The notes below the pieces were generated by a model. The model was not told the origin of the DNA. It saw only the letters and a list, made by a program, of their open reading frames with translations, and made no database searches. Shown here piece by piece: positions 1 through 8,968 of a stretch of 64,000 nucleotides of DNA. The DNA comes from Chitinophagales bacterium (lineage in GTDB: Bacteria; Bacteroidota; Bacteroidia; Chitinophagales; Chitinophagaceae): contig JAFLBK010000001.1 of the NCBI GenBank assembly GCA_017303335.1, positions 749,001 to 813,000 of the forward strand. Reading direction: 5' to 3'. A program made the translations under genes and the position numbers. Positions within the stretch are counted from its first letter, which is position 1. Each line of letters starts with the position of its first letter.

Positions 1-857
1 AACGCTGGCGTAAAACGGGTACGGCCGTCCTGTTCATCCTGGGAAGCCTCGTGATCATTGCACTGCCCCTTTATTTTTCCATCCGTCTTATCTCTTCCGA
101 ATTATCGATCCTGCTCAATAATTCCGCGGAACTGGTTGCAGACGCCCGCTTGGTTGGACAGAAGATCTATGAGCTGACGGGTGTTCAGTTGATGACGGAT
201 GAAAACATTCTGACATTCCAGAAACAGGCTGCCACGATTATTCCTTCCCTGCTCAACAGTTCTGCTTCGATTCTCAGTAATTTTGCCGTCATGTTTTTCC
301 TGCTCTACTTTATGCTGGTGAACGGCCGCGAAATTGAAAAATTCCTCGACCGCTTCATCCCGCTCAAAGAAGAAAATATTGACATGCTGAGCCTGGAAAC
401 CAGGAACATGATCAGGGCCAATGCCATTGGTATACCGGTATTGGCCATTATACAGGGTGTGGTGGCAACGATTGGTTACTGGATTTTTGGCGTGAAAGAT
501 TTTGCCCTGTGGGGATTTTTGACCGGTGTTTTTTCGATGGTCCCGATCGTGGGAAGCGCCCTTATCTGGGCTCCCTTGTGCATTTACCTGTTCGCCATCG
601 ATAAAACCGGTAAGGCCATCGGACTTCTGCTCTACGCAGCCTTACTGATCTCCAATATCGATTACGTGGTACGATTGACCCTGCTGCGGAAATTCATGGA
701 TGTACACCCGGTTATTACGGTATTCGGTGTGATTGTAGGCCTCGGATTATTCGGTTTCTGGGGCGTGATATTCGGGCCGCTGCTCATCAGTTATTTTGTT
801 ATTTTGATCCGGATCTACATGAACGAATTCGGCAAGCCCGCCGGTTCGTCACAATAA
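1..857 (+). CDS. AI-2E family transporter-like permease, 5' end outside window
   Basis: The frame is open from the first bases, so the true start lies upstream; an internal ATG at 51 is not the likely start. The visible part is a polytopic inner-membrane protein with about five hydrophobic segments. The glycine- and proline-rich stretch GVFSMVPIVGSALIWAP and the late segment GLGLFGFWGVIFGPLL are typical of the AI-2E exporter/PerM permease family (PF01594). Members export small molecules or act in ion transport; the substrate here cannot be told. It ends 26 bp before a MarR gene on the same strand. Confidence 0.85.
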   Translation, partial: RWRKTGTAVLFILGSLVIIALPLYFSIRLISSELSILLNNSAELVADARLVGQKIYELTGVQLMTDENILTFQKQAATIIPSLLNSSASILSNFAVMFFLLYFMLVNGREIEKFLDRFIPLKEENIDMLSLETRNMIRANAIGIPVLAIIQGVVATIGYWIFGVKDFALWGFLTGVFSMVPIVGSALIWAPLCIYLFAIDKTGKAIGLLLYAALLISNIDYVVRLTLLRKFMDVHPVITVFGVIVGLGLFGFWGVIFGPLLISYFVILIRIYMNEFGKPAGSSQ

Positions 858-883
858 AATCCCTTTATACCTGAATTCATATT

Positions 884-1336
884 ATGGGAATTGAAAAAGA
901 CATAAATCAGCAAACGTTCCGCAACGATTACCAGAAGGCGGCCATCAACCTCATTTACACCTATCACTGGCTGAATGAGAAAATGAAGGTTTATTTCGAT
1001 AACGAAGGTATTACCAGTCAGCAGTTCAACATCCTGCGCATTTTACGGGGTGCCGGGGTACCTATCTCCACGATGCAGATCCGGGAACGCATGCTGGATA
1101 AGATGAGCGATACCAGCCGTATCGTTGACCGCCTGGTGCTGAAAGGACTTGCTCAAAAAAACGTATGCAAAAACGATAAACGCCTGGTTGATGTCAGCAT
1201 CACCGCAAAAGGAAGAAAGCTGCTTGAAAAACTGGATACACACGAAAAAGATATGGATGCCACATTTGGCAACCTGTCTGATTCGGAAGCCATGCAACTA
1301 AACAAATTACTGGACAAGATCCGCCAACCCCGCTAA
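884..1336 (+). CDS. MarR family transcriptional regulator
   Basis: 150-residue protein of the usual MarR size. An N-terminal helical dimerisation region is followed by a winged helix: ITSQQFNILRILRG is the first helix pair, DKMSDTSRIVDRLVLKGL is the recognition-helix region, and KRLVDVSITAKGRKLL is the wing and following helix. Family members are dimeric repressors released by small phenolic or oxidant ligands. Target and ligand are unknown. It lies between the permease and the GHL10 gene, all on the plus strand, so control of the permease is possible but only inferred. Confidence 0.9.
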   Translation: MGIEKDINQQTFRNDYQKAAINLIYTYHWLNEKMKVYFDNEGITSQQFNILRILRGAGVPISTMQIRERMLDKMSDTSRIVDRLVLKGLAQKNVCKNDKRLVDVSITAKGRKLLEKLDTHEKDMDATFGNLSDSEAMQLNKLLDKIRQPR

Positions 1337-1345
1337 TTGCCGCAC

Positions 1346-2557
1346 ATGAAACTTGCCGTATACTCACTCCTGCTCCTACATTTTCTTTTACCTGATCGGT
1401 CGTTAGCGCAGGCAAAACCCGAATTCCGGGGTGTCTGGATCGCTACAGTAGATAATATCGATTGGCCTTCAAAGGGAAACTACAATTCCGATTCGCAGAA
1501 GGTGGAGTTTATCCGGATACTCGACATGCACCAGCGCAACGGGATGAACGCAATGATCGTTCAGATACGTCCCGTAACGGACGCCTTCTATCCATCACCC
1601 TATGAACCCTGGAGTGAGTTCCTGACCGGCAAGCAGGGTCGCCCGCCCATGCCTTACTATGATCCGCTCGAGTTCATGATCAGCGAAACCCACAAGCGGG
1701 GTATGGAATTTCACGCCTGGATGAACCCGTACCGGGCTGTATTCAATGTTAATACATCTTCCATCGCCCCCAATCACATCACCCGTATCCACCCCGAATG
1801 GTTTTTAACCTATGGAGACCGCCGGTACTTTGACCCGGGAAACAAAGAAGTGCAGCAATATGTCACCAATGTGGTAAAAGATGTGGTAAGTCGCTACCCG
1901 GTAGACGCGATTCATTTCGATGATTATTTCTACCCGTACCGGATTCCCGGTAAAGAATTCCCCGATAATGCCAGTTACAAACAACTCGGAAACGGTATGA
2001 GCAAAGAAGACTGGCGCAGGAGCAATGTGGATTCGATCATCCGGATGCTGAGTACCGCTATCAGGGAAACAAACCCCAGGTGCCAGTTTGGTATCAGCCC
2101 TTTTGGCGTGTGGCGGAATGAGGACAAAGACCCCATAAACGGAAGTAAAACCAAGGGCGCTCAAACAAACTACGACGACCTCTATGCTGATATATTACTA
2201 TGGCTCAGGAACGGATGGATCGATTATGTAGCGCCCCAGTTATATTGGGAATTCGGCCACAGGGTGGCGCCTTATGAAGTGTTACTCGACTGGTGGAGCA
2301 AACATACCTATGGAAAAAACTGTTACATCGGGCTGGGTATTTACCGGGCGGGCAGTAACAGTGCGTGGAAGGACATTACGCAGTTACCGAGACAGATCGA
2401 AGCCCTGCGCAACACTCCCAATATACAGGGCATGATCTTCTTCAGCAGTAAATCCTTTAACAATAACCCCAACGGCTGGAGCGATAGCCTCCGGTTGCAA
2501 TACTTCAAGGAACCAGTGAAGACACCAGAGGTAAACTGGATAAAAAGCAGCAACTAA
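1346..2557 (+). CDS. Secreted glycoside-hydrolase-like family 10 protein (GHL10/DUF187)
   Basis: About 403 residues. I choose ATG 1346 rather than the in-frame TTG at 1337 because it begins a clean signal peptide (MKLAVYSLLLLHFLL, cleavage near LAQA). The mature protein opens with KPEFRGVWIATVDNIDWPS, the hallmark of the GHL10 family (PF02638), and contains MIVQIRPVTDAFYPS and DAIHFDDYFYPY, a TIM-barrel region with acidic candidates for catalysis. Family members are predicted glycosidases acting outside the cytoplasm. The stop of the MarR gene lies 9 bp upstream, so the two are probably co-transcribed. Confidence 0.88.
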   Translation: MKLAVYSLLLLHFLLPDRSLAQAKPEFRGVWIATVDNIDWPSKGNYNSDSQKVEFIRILDMHQRNGMNAMIVQIRPVTDAFYPSPYEPWSEFLTGKQGRPPMPYYDPLEFMISETHKRGMEFHAWMNPYRAVFNVNTSSIAPNHITRIHPEWFLTYGDRRYFDPGNKEVQQYVTNVVKDVVSRYPVDAIHFDDYFYPYRIPGKEFPDNASYKQLGNGMSKEDWRRSNVDSIIRMLSTAIRETNPRCQFGISPFGVWRNEDKDPINGSKTKGAQTNYDDLYADILLWLRNGWIDYVAPQLYWEFGHRVAPYEVLLDWWSKHTYGKNCYIGLGIYRAGSNSAWKDITQLPRQIEALRNTPNIQGMIFFSSKSFNNNPNGWSDSLRLQYFKEPVKTPEVNWIKSSN

Positions 2558-2591
2558 GGATTTCCGGCTTTAAAAGGCATTTCCTTTTTTC

Positions 2592-2599
2592 TACCTTTG
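2592..2599 (+). promoter_or_regulatory. Candidate Bacteroidota -7 element TAccTTTG
   Basis: TACCTTTG matches the Bacteroidota -7 consensus TAnnTTTG, 41 bp before the aminotransferase ATG. No clear TTG -33 box is present at the expected spacing, so this is a moderate call. Confidence 0.4.
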
Positions 2600-2640
2600 C
2601 CATGTTTACGTATAAATTTTAAATTCTTAATTATACAACT

Positions 2641-3858
2641 ATGCCCGGTTACGAATTATGGAGCGATGCTGAACGCAAAGAAGTAAACGATGTACTGGAA
2701 ACAGGCATTCTCATGCGCTATGGATTTGATGGTCCACGCAAAGGGATCTGGAAGGCCAAAGAACTTGAAGAAGCCATTTGCAACAGCTTCGGATGCAAAC
2801 AGGCACTGCTGGTAAGCAGCGGTACCGCAGCGCTTACAACGGCCATGAGCGCCCTGGGCATTGGTTATGGCGACGAGATCATACTTCCTTCTTTCACATT
2901 TGTAGCCAGTTTTGAAGCGGTTCTAAGCGTTGGTGCCGTTCCTGTTTTTGTAGATGTGGATGATACGCTTACCCTTGATCCCGGGGCGGTACGAAAAGCG
3001 ATAACCCCCAAAACAAAATGCATCATGCCCGTACACATGTGCGGCAGTATGGCCGATATGGAGGCGCTTCAGGCCATTTGCAAAGAGCATAACCTGCTCT
3101 TGCTTGAAGATGCCTGCCAAAGCATCGGCGGTTCTTACAAGGGCAAAAAACTGGGTACCATCGGCGATGCCGGAACCTTTAGTTTCGACTTTGTCAAAAC
3201 CATGACCTGCGCCGAAGGCGGTGTGGTAATGACGAACCGGGAAGATGTTTATATCAACAGCGATGGTTACAGCGATCACGGTCACGACCACAAAGGCATC
3301 GACCGCGGCGCAGACCTTCACCCCTTTATCGGCTATAATTTCCGCATCAGTGAACTGCATGCCGCAGTCGGGCTGGCGCAGGTTCGCCGACTCGATGGTT
3401 TTCTGGCCACCCAGAAAAAAAATCACGCGGTATTGAAGGAGATATTGTCTGCCATACCCGAAGTAAGTTTCCGGCGGATACCCGACGCAGAAGGCGATAG
3501 CTGCACCTTCCTGAGCTGGTTTCTGCCTACGGAAGAAATAACCCGTGCTGTTGTTACCGAAATGAAAGCCCGGGGAATACTTGCCGGTAACTTCTATTGG
3601 TATGATAACAACTGGCATTACATCCGCAAATGGGATCACCTGAAAAACGCCGTTACACTAAATGCCCTGCACCCCGATCTTAAAGCATCCGTTATTCATC
3701 ACGCCACCAAGGATTTCAGTGCAAGCGATGCCATCATGGGCCGCTGCATTTCCACATCCATAGCACTGTCCTGGACTGATGAACAGTTAAAAACAAAGGG
3801 AGAGCAGATGCTTGGTGTTATCCGAAAGGTGCTCAGCGAACAAAAAGCGGCTGTTTAA
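2641..3858 (+). CDS. DegT/DnrJ/EryC1/StrS family PLP aminotransferase
   Basis: 405-residue fold-type I PLP enzyme. LLVSSGTAALTTAMSALGI is the cofactor phosphate-binding region, DEIILPSFTFVASFEAVL and LLEDACQSIGGSYKGKKLG are family signatures, and FSFDFVKTMTCAEGG holds the lysine expected to bind PLP. Such enzymes transaminate keto-sugars or act as related dehydratases for surface polysaccharide or natural-product sugars. No sugar genes are adjacent, so the substrate is open. It ends directly against an opposed small gene. Confidence 0.9.
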   Translation: MPGYELWSDAERKEVNDVLETGILMRYGFDGPRKGIWKAKELEEAICNSFGCKQALLVSSGTAALTTAMSALGIGYGDEIILPSFTFVASFEAVLSVGAVPVFVDVDDTLTLDPGAVRKAITPKTKCIMPVHMCGSMADMEALQAICKEHNLLLLEDACQSIGGSYKGKKLGTIGDAGTFSFDFVKTMTCAEGGVVMTNREDVYINSDGYSDHGHDHKGIDRGADLHPFIGYNFRISELHAAVGLAQVRRLDGFLATQKKNHAVLKEILSAIPEVSFRRIPDAEGDSCTFLSWFLPTEEITRAVVTEMKARGILAGNFYWYDNNWHYIRKWDHLKNAVTLNALHPDLKASVIHHATKDFSASDAIMGRCISTSIALSWTDEQLKTKGEQMLGVIRKVLSEQKAAV

Positions 3859-4254
3859 TCAGAAAGGTTTTACTGCATTGGGTTTCTGCTCCAGGTAATC
3901 GGTATAGGAAAGCGAACCTACCCGTAACCGAAACGGGATGCCAGTTGCTTTTTCCAGTTTTAACTCTCTCTTACAGAAAAAACCAAAATGCCTGGTATAA
4001 AAGTCGGCTGGAACGCCGCTGCATTCCGCTATTACATAAACAAGCGTAGGTCGGATATAGGAAGGGCTTGTTTGCTTTTTAGGCCTGAAGCCGGTAAAAT
4101 AGCCCCGGGGAGCTCCAAAATTCTGATTCGCTTTACCCACTCTCCAGAATCTATTCTTCTCTGAATCAATAGCTTGTGCGCACAATTTTGGGCAAAAGGC
4201 GGCCGTTGCCACAAAAATCATGCAGGAATATAAAATTTTAGCGTTTTTATTCAT
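3859..4254 (-). CDS. Small secreted hypothetical protein
   Basis: About 131 residues from an ATG at 4254 that begins MNKNAKILYSCMIFVATAA, a signal peptide with cleavage near LCAQA. The mature part is basic, has three or four cysteines and matches no family I recognise. Its stop abuts the stop of the convergent aminotransferase gene, and its start lies 99 bp from rpoN, which is divergent from it. Confidence 0.6.
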   Translation of the reverse strand: MNKNAKILYSCMIFVATAAFCPKLCAQAIDSEKNRFWRVGKANQNFGAPRGYFTGFRPKKQTSPSYIRPTLVYVIAECSGVPADFYTRHFGFFCKRELKLEKATGIPFRLRVGSLSYTDYLEQKPNAVKPF

Positions 4255-4353
4255 TTTCCAACAACCGAACACTGTAAATTTACGTTGTAATCGTAATAAC
4301 AGTTCTCTCGATTTTACGAATTGTAAACAAATACCCTAAGAAGAACACAGGCT

Positions 4354-5841
4354 ATGGCTTTAAGTCAGGGACTATACCAGAAACAACTACAAAAACTTTC
4401 CCCCCAGCAGATACAGCTGATGAAATTACTGCAGGTACCTACGGCCCTGCTGGAAGAGCGCATCAAGGAAGAGATGGAAGAAAACCCCGCCCTGGAAGAA
4501 GCGGAAGAAGGGCATGAAGAGGAGTACCAGGAAGCCAAGGACGAATTCGAGGAATCCGGCGAAGAAGACAACGAACCCGATGGCAGTGAAGATGAGTATG
4601 ATAATATTGACATTTCGGAATACGTAAGCGATGGCGATGACGAGATCGCCGATTACAAGCTCAGGGACGACAATTACCCTGACCCCGATGAACACAGAAC
4701 CATTCCTATTAAAGTAGAACGGGGTTTTAACGAATTAATGCTGGAGCAACTGGGCATGCTAAACCTGGACGAAAAACAGGAGAAAATCGCCGAACAGATC
4801 ATCGGTAACCTGGACGACGACGGTTACCTCCGGAGGGAGATTTCCGCTATTGTTGATGATCTTGCTTTCCGCCAGAATATTGAAACAAATGAACTGGAGG
4901 TTGGTGAGCTGGTCTTGCAAATTCAACAATTCGACCCGCCCGGCATTGCTGCCCGCAGTTTACAGGAATGCCTTTTACTTCAACTGGAACGAAAAGATAT
5001 CCGCGATAAAAACGTGGCGATGGCTATTAAAGTGCTCGAGAAGTACTTCGACGAGTTTACCAAGAAACACTACGAAAAGATACAGCGGGGACTCGATTTA
5101 TCGGATGAACAACTCAGGAGTGTGATCAATCAGATCATCAAACTGAATCCAAAACCCGCCGGGTCCGTTGGTTCAACCAACAAGGCAGAAAGTTATGTGG
5201 TGCCGGATTTCTTCATTTATAATAACAACGGCAAACTCGAACTAACCCTTAACAGCCGCAATGCACCCGACCTTCGGATCAGCGAAGGATACCGGGATAT
5301 GCTGAGAGATTACGACCGTGGGAACAAGAAAGACAAACGGCAACGGGAGGCCGTTATGTTCATCAAACAAAAGATCGACGCGGCCAAATGGTTCATCGAC
5401 GCCATCAAGCAGCGCCAGCATACGCTGATCACCACGATGGAGGCCATTATGAATTACCAGCACGCTTTCTTTATTTCCGGCGACGAGACGGATCTGCGCC
5501 CCATGATCCTCAAGTACATTGCAGAAGCCACCCATCTTGATATTTCCACCATCAGCCGGGTGGCCAACAGTAAATTTGTACAAACCGAGTTCGGCACGTA
5601 CCGGCTCAAGTTTTTCTTCAGCGAAAGCCTTCAAACCGACAGCGGGGAAGAAGTAAGTACCCGTGAGGTAAAGAAGATCCTGAGCGACATCATTGCCGAG
5701 GAAAACAAGAAGCACCCCCACAGCGATGAAAAACTTACCGAGATGCTCCAGGAAAAAGGTTATAATATTGCACGGCGAACCGTAGCTAAATACCGGGAAC
5801 AACTGAATATTCCCGTGGCACGGTTGCGAAAAGAATTATGA
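4354..5841 (+). CDS. rpoN: RNA polymerase sigma-54 factor
   Basis: 495 residues, the normal RpoN length. Region I is a glutamine-rich segment (YQKQLQKLSPQQIQLMKLLQVPTALLEERI). A strongly acidic region II follows (about residues 50-120). The core-binding domain comes next, and the C-terminal RpoN box is present in the form ARRTVAKYREQLNIP, which recognises the -24 element. It directs transcription that needs an AAA+ activator. The downstream membrane-protein gene overlaps its stop by 4 bp (ATGA), implying translational coupling. Confidence 0.97.
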   Translation: MALSQGLYQKQLQKLSPQQIQLMKLLQVPTALLEERIKEEMEENPALEEAEEGHEEEYQEAKDEFEESGEEDNEPDGSEDEYDNIDISEYVSDGDDEIADYKLRDDNYPDPDEHRTIPIKVERGFNELMLEQLGMLNLDEKQEKIAEQIIGNLDDDGYLRREISAIVDDLAFRQNIETNELEVGELVLQIQQFDPPGIAARSLQECLLLQLERKDIRDKNVAMAIKVLEKYFDEFTKKHYEKIQRGLDLSDEQLRSVINQIIKLNPKPAGSVGSTNKAESYVVPDFFIYNNNGKLELTLNSRNAPDLRISEGYRDMLRDYDRGNKKDKRQREAVMFIKQKIDAAKWFIDAIKQRQHTLITTMEAIMNYQHAFFISGDETDLRPMILKYIAEATHLDISTISRVANSKFVQTEFGTYRLKFFFSESLQTDSGEEVSTREVKKILSDIIAEENKKHPHSDEKLTEMLQEKGYNIARRTVAKYREQLNIPVARLRKEL

Positions 5842-6515
5842 CCGAAACAATATCGCATACATCCGTTGGCACCGGAAAAAAGGAGCACTCCATCATACTG
5901 CGGATATTCGCCCAGCTATTCTCCGTTCTTTTTCACCCAATATTCATACCCACATATGTAGTGGCATTCCTGGTCAGTTTTCATCCTTCCTATTTTGCCG
6001 GATTCAGCGCCGGGCTGAAATTGCGGATCCTATTAATTACCATCCTGAATACCGCTTTTTTTCCCGCGTTCTCGGTAGGCATCATGCGGGGTCTCAACTT
6101 TATCAAGTCGGTAATGCTGCCCACACAGCAAGACAGGATCGGCCCCTACCTGGCGGTAATGATCTTCTATTTCTGGGCAGCCCGGGTCTTCTTCAAATTT
6201 GAACCAACGCTGGATCCCATCATGCCTTCTTTTATGACAGGCGTTTTTCTTACTTCAATTGCCGCATTGCTGCTGAATATTTTCTTCAAGATCAGCATGC
6301 ATGCCATGGGATGCGGCGGGATGATTGGCATCCTGCTGGTGATCATGAACAGTAACAGCATGCTCATGACATGGCCCCTGGCTGCCGCGTTGCTCATCAC
6401 AGGCCTGGTGTGCAGTTCCCGGCTTATCGTAAGCGATCATGCCGGCAAAGAGATCTACACAGGTTTATTAGCGGGTGTGGTCTGCCAGCTCATCGCTGCT
6501 TTCGCAGTGTTGTAA
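5838..6515 (+). CDS. Integral membrane protein coupled to rpoN
   Basis: 225 residues with about six hydrophobic segments. HAMGCGGMIGILLVI and SRLIVSDHAGKEIYTGLLAG resemble the later parts of PAP2-type phosphatase folds, but the usual PAP2 acid residues are not all evident, so I do not assign phosphatase activity. It overlaps rpoN by 4 bp. Being encoded with rpoN does not establish a shared role. Confidence 0.7.
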   Translation: MTETISHTSVGTGKKEHSIILRIFAQLFSVLFHPIFIPTYVVAFLVSFHPSYFAGFSAGLKLRILLITILNTAFFPAFSVGIMRGLNFIKSVMLPTQQDRIGPYLAVMIFYFWAARVFFKFEPTLDPIMPSFMTGVFLTSIAALLLNIFFKISMHAMGCGGMIGILLVIMNSNSMLMTWPLAAALLITGLVCSSRLIVSDHAGKEIYTGLLAGVVCQLIAAFAVL

Positions 6516-6602
6516 AATGAAGAAGCCCTGCTTTCGCAGAGCCCCTTGTCTCCTGTCGTGCCTAACAATAAAAACATGTAAACTGTAGATGAAAGAATGC
6601 TT

Positions 6603-7331
6603 TTACGTGTTAAGTATTTTTGACCGTTTGATGTAATCGGCAGCAGGGTAGTACAGGAACATACAACTGCCTCCTTTTATCTGGTCGATAATCTTCTTAT
6701 TCAGTTTCTGAGGAACCGCCGGGCATCCGTGGCTTCTGCCGAGGAAACCGTTGCGCCTGATAAAATCCTCGCTCACGTAATCGGCGCCGTGCATTACTAT
6801 AGCCCTGTTCAACGCGTTATCATTGATACCGGGTTCGCAGCCTTTCAACTTCAGCGAGTATCCGTTACCACCCTGGTAGGTATTCAGGGTGATGTAAAAA
6901 CCAAGACTTGTTTTGTGCGATTCCCCGGCATTGGAGAATTGCCTGGCCATTTCCACCCCGGAGTTACGGCCATGAGCCACCAGCGTGTTAAAGACCATTT
7001 TCCCGGCATCCATATCCAGAACGAACAACCGCTTTTTGGCAGAGGATAAACTGTAATCCACAATCGTCAGTAACCGGGTAACCTTAAGCATTGAGCGCTC
7101 CTTAAACTGGGTGTAGCCTGCATAGGCTTTTTCAAACGCCTCCCGGGATAATCCCGCCGATTCAAGAGACCATGCTTCGTATAAAGCAGCCGCCCCTGTC
7201 GCCATGACAGGAAATACCATAGTGGGCTTGGGCGCCGGTTTTGAAACGGCTTCCGGTATATGCGTGGGAGAACTGTGAGAGAGTAATAAAAACGTCAGCA
7301 GCACAGCAAGCGCATGGCGGGTCAATCTCAT
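6603..7331 (-). CDS. Secreted L,D-transpeptidase-like (YkuD_2) protein
   Basis: 242 residues with an N-terminal signal anchor (MRLTRHALAVLLTFLLL). The C-terminal half carries the murein L,D-transpeptidase/YkuD-like signature: HGADYV with its histidine, then FLGRSHGCPAVPQ, where the cysteine is the expected nucleophile. Enzymes of this class form or edit 3-3 peptide cross-links or attach proteins to peptidoglycan in the periplasm; family PF13645 is less well characterised than classic YkuD. It is divergent from the gene at 7550. Confidence 0.85.
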   Translation of the reverse strand: MRLTRHALAVLLTFLLLSHSSPTHIPEAVSKPAPKPTMVFPVMATGAAALYEAWSLESAGLSREAFEKAYAGYTQFKERSMLKVTRLLTIVDYSLSSAKKRLFVLDMDAGKMVFNTLVAHGRNSGVEMARQFSNAGESHKTSLGFYITLNTYQGGNGYSLKLKGCEPGINDNALNRAIVMHGADYVSEDFIRRNGFLGRSHGCPAVPQKLNKKIIDQIKGGSCMFLYYPAADYIKRSKILNT

Positions 7332-7526
7332 TCTCGTGGTTTTTCAGTCGGGTCCGGCAGTTATCCAGACCACTATAAATCGCTTTCGCTGAGTACTTTA
7401 TTGTGCAAATCCCGCTTATCAAAACAGATATATTTTATTGCCATGTTGTCAAAGTGGTTTTACGTAGAAACACTACGCCTCCGGTATTCCTTGCTGCCGT
7501 TTTATTACGCAAAGAGCACAATTCTT

Positions 7527-7534
7527 TATCTTTG
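7527..7534 (+). promoter_or_regulatory. Candidate -7 element TAtcTTTG before the pigment arm
   Basis: TATCTTTG fits the Bacteroidota -7 consensus and lies 15 bp before the ATG at 7550. The -33 box is poor. It is a plausible start of transcription for the gene at 7550 and, by read-through, darA and darB. Confidence 0.45.
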
Positions 7535-7549
7535 CGGCATAAACTGAAG

Positions 7550-8041
7550 ATGAAAAGAAAAGTTTTTTTAAGCGTTCTGCTGGCCCTGGTTTCATTGATT
7601 TCCGCGGCGGAATTACGGATCGTTTCCGGGTTCGACAGGTCGGCTTTTTACAACGCCCTTGCTTCCGACAATATAGAGGAGATCAATAATCAGCTCAACG
7701 CGATAAAAACCTCTTCCCTGACAGACAAAGAAGCTTTTGAAGGCGCCTTATTGATGAAGAAGGCCGGGCTGGTTGCCAAGGCTAAAGACAAGCTCAGTCT
7801 TTTTAAAGAAGGCCGTAAAAAACTGGAAGCCTCCATCAAAAAAGACAACGATAACGCGGAGTACTGCTTTCTACGCCTGATCATCCAGGAACATGCCCCC
7901 AAGGCGGTAGACTACCGCAACAACATCGACCACGATAGCAAACTGGTTAAAAGCAATTATAAAAACTTACCTTCCCCGGTACAACAGGCCATCATTGATT
8001 ACAGCAAAAAATCCAAAGCGCTGAAAGGGCTGCTCCCTTAA
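7550..8041 (+). CDS. Secreted hypothetical protein ahead of darA
   Basis: 163 residues from ATG 7550 (MKRKVFLSVLLALVSLISA signal peptide). I prefer it to an upstream in-frame ATG at 7403, which would bury the signal peptide and span the promoter. The mature part is helical and lysine-rich, with no recognised domain. It ends 11 bp before darA and is probably in the same transcript; small periplasmic proteins of unknown role are common at the edges of flexirubin loci. Confidence 0.75.
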   Translation: MKRKVFLSVLLALVSLISAAELRIVSGFDRSAFYNALASDNIEEINNQLNAIKTSSLTDKEAFEGALLMKKAGLVAKAKDKLSLFKEGRKKLEASIKKDNDNAEYCFLRLIIQEHAPKAVDYRNNIDHDSKLVKSNYKNLPSPVQQAIIDYSKKSKALKGLLP

Positions 8042-8052
8042 TTTTGCATCCC

Positions 8053-8952
8053 ATGGGCAAAAAAATCCTTGTCATTTATTACTCCCAATCCGGGCAGCTG
8101 CAAGAGATCACCGATCAGCTCACCAAACCACTCATTGAAGCAGGTCATGTCGTGGAAAAAGTACGGGTAGACGTCGCTGCTCCATACCCCTTCCCCTGGA
8201 CAGGAAAGGAATTCTTTGCCGTGATGCCCGGCTGTGTGCGGGAAGTGCCCACCGAACTCAAACCCTTTGTCCTGAAAGAAAGCCGGTACGATCTCATCAT
8301 ACTCGGTTACCAGGCCTGGTTTCTTTCTCCTTCCATACCCGTAAACTCCATCCTCCTGCATCCGGCCATGCGGGCAGTGCTGAAGGATACGCCCGTTGTT
8401 GCCATAACCGGCGCAAGGAATATGTGGATCGGGGCGATGGAAAGAATCAAACTGATCCTGCGATCGGCCGGCGCCAGACTGGCGGGCCATATCGCCCTCA
8501 TCGACAAGCACCACAACTTCGTAAGTTTTGTCACCATCTTCTATTGGATGTTCAAAGGAAAGAAAGGCCGCTGGCTCAATCTGTTTCCCATGCCCGGCGT
8601 TGCCGAAGAAGACATACAGGGAACAGCAACATACGGCACAACGATCTGCCGGCACCTGGAAAGCGGAAACTGGGATGGCATGCAGGATGAATTGATCCGT
8701 CAGAAAGCGGTCGATATCCGGTATAACCACATGTTCATTGAAACCAAGGCCAAGCGCATATTTGGCATCTGGGCAGGCATCATTTCCAAAAAGAAAAAAA
8801 AGACAGCCTGGCTTGTTGCATTCAAATATTATCTTTTAATTGCACTGTTTATAGCTGCGCCGATAATACTAACTGTTGATGCCATTTTCTTCAAACCTTT
8901 CTTGTCGGACCGCATCAGGAAACAAAAACTGAAATATTCTGGAATAACTTAA
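8053..8952 (+). CDS. darA: DarA-like dialkylresorcinol aromatase (flavodoxin-like)
   Basis: About 299 residues from ATG 8053; a TTG at 8044 is less likely. The N-terminus ILVIYYSQSGQLQEITDQL is a flavodoxin-type FMN phosphate loop, and the middle shows a flavodoxin-like alpha/beta pattern (YDLIILGYQAWFLSPS). A hydrophobic segment near residues 255-275 suggests membrane attachment. In characterised systems DarA acts after DarB to aromatise the cyclohexanedione to a 2,5-dialkylresorcinol, the alcohol half of flexirubins. darB follows 16 bp later. Confidence 0.85.
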   Translation: MGKKILVIYYSQSGQLQEITDQLTKPLIEAGHVVEKVRVDVAAPYPFPWTGKEFFAVMPGCVREVPTELKPFVLKESRYDLIILGYQAWFLSPSIPVNSILLHPAMRAVLKDTPVVAITGARNMWIGAMERIKLILRSAGARLAGHIALIDKHHNFVSFVTIFYWMFKGKKGRWLNLFPMPGVAEEDIQGTATYGTTICRHLESGNWDGMQDELIRQKAVDIRYNHMFIETKAKRIFGIWAGIISKKKKKTAWLVAFKYYLLIALFIAAPIILTVDAIFFKPFLSDRIRKQKLKYSGIT

Positions 8953-8968
8953 TTAACCCAAACTACCA

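Noticed and set aside
6516..6602. CTGC/GCAG hairpin after the rpoN-coupled gene as terminator
   Set aside because: Only four base pairs and no T tract.
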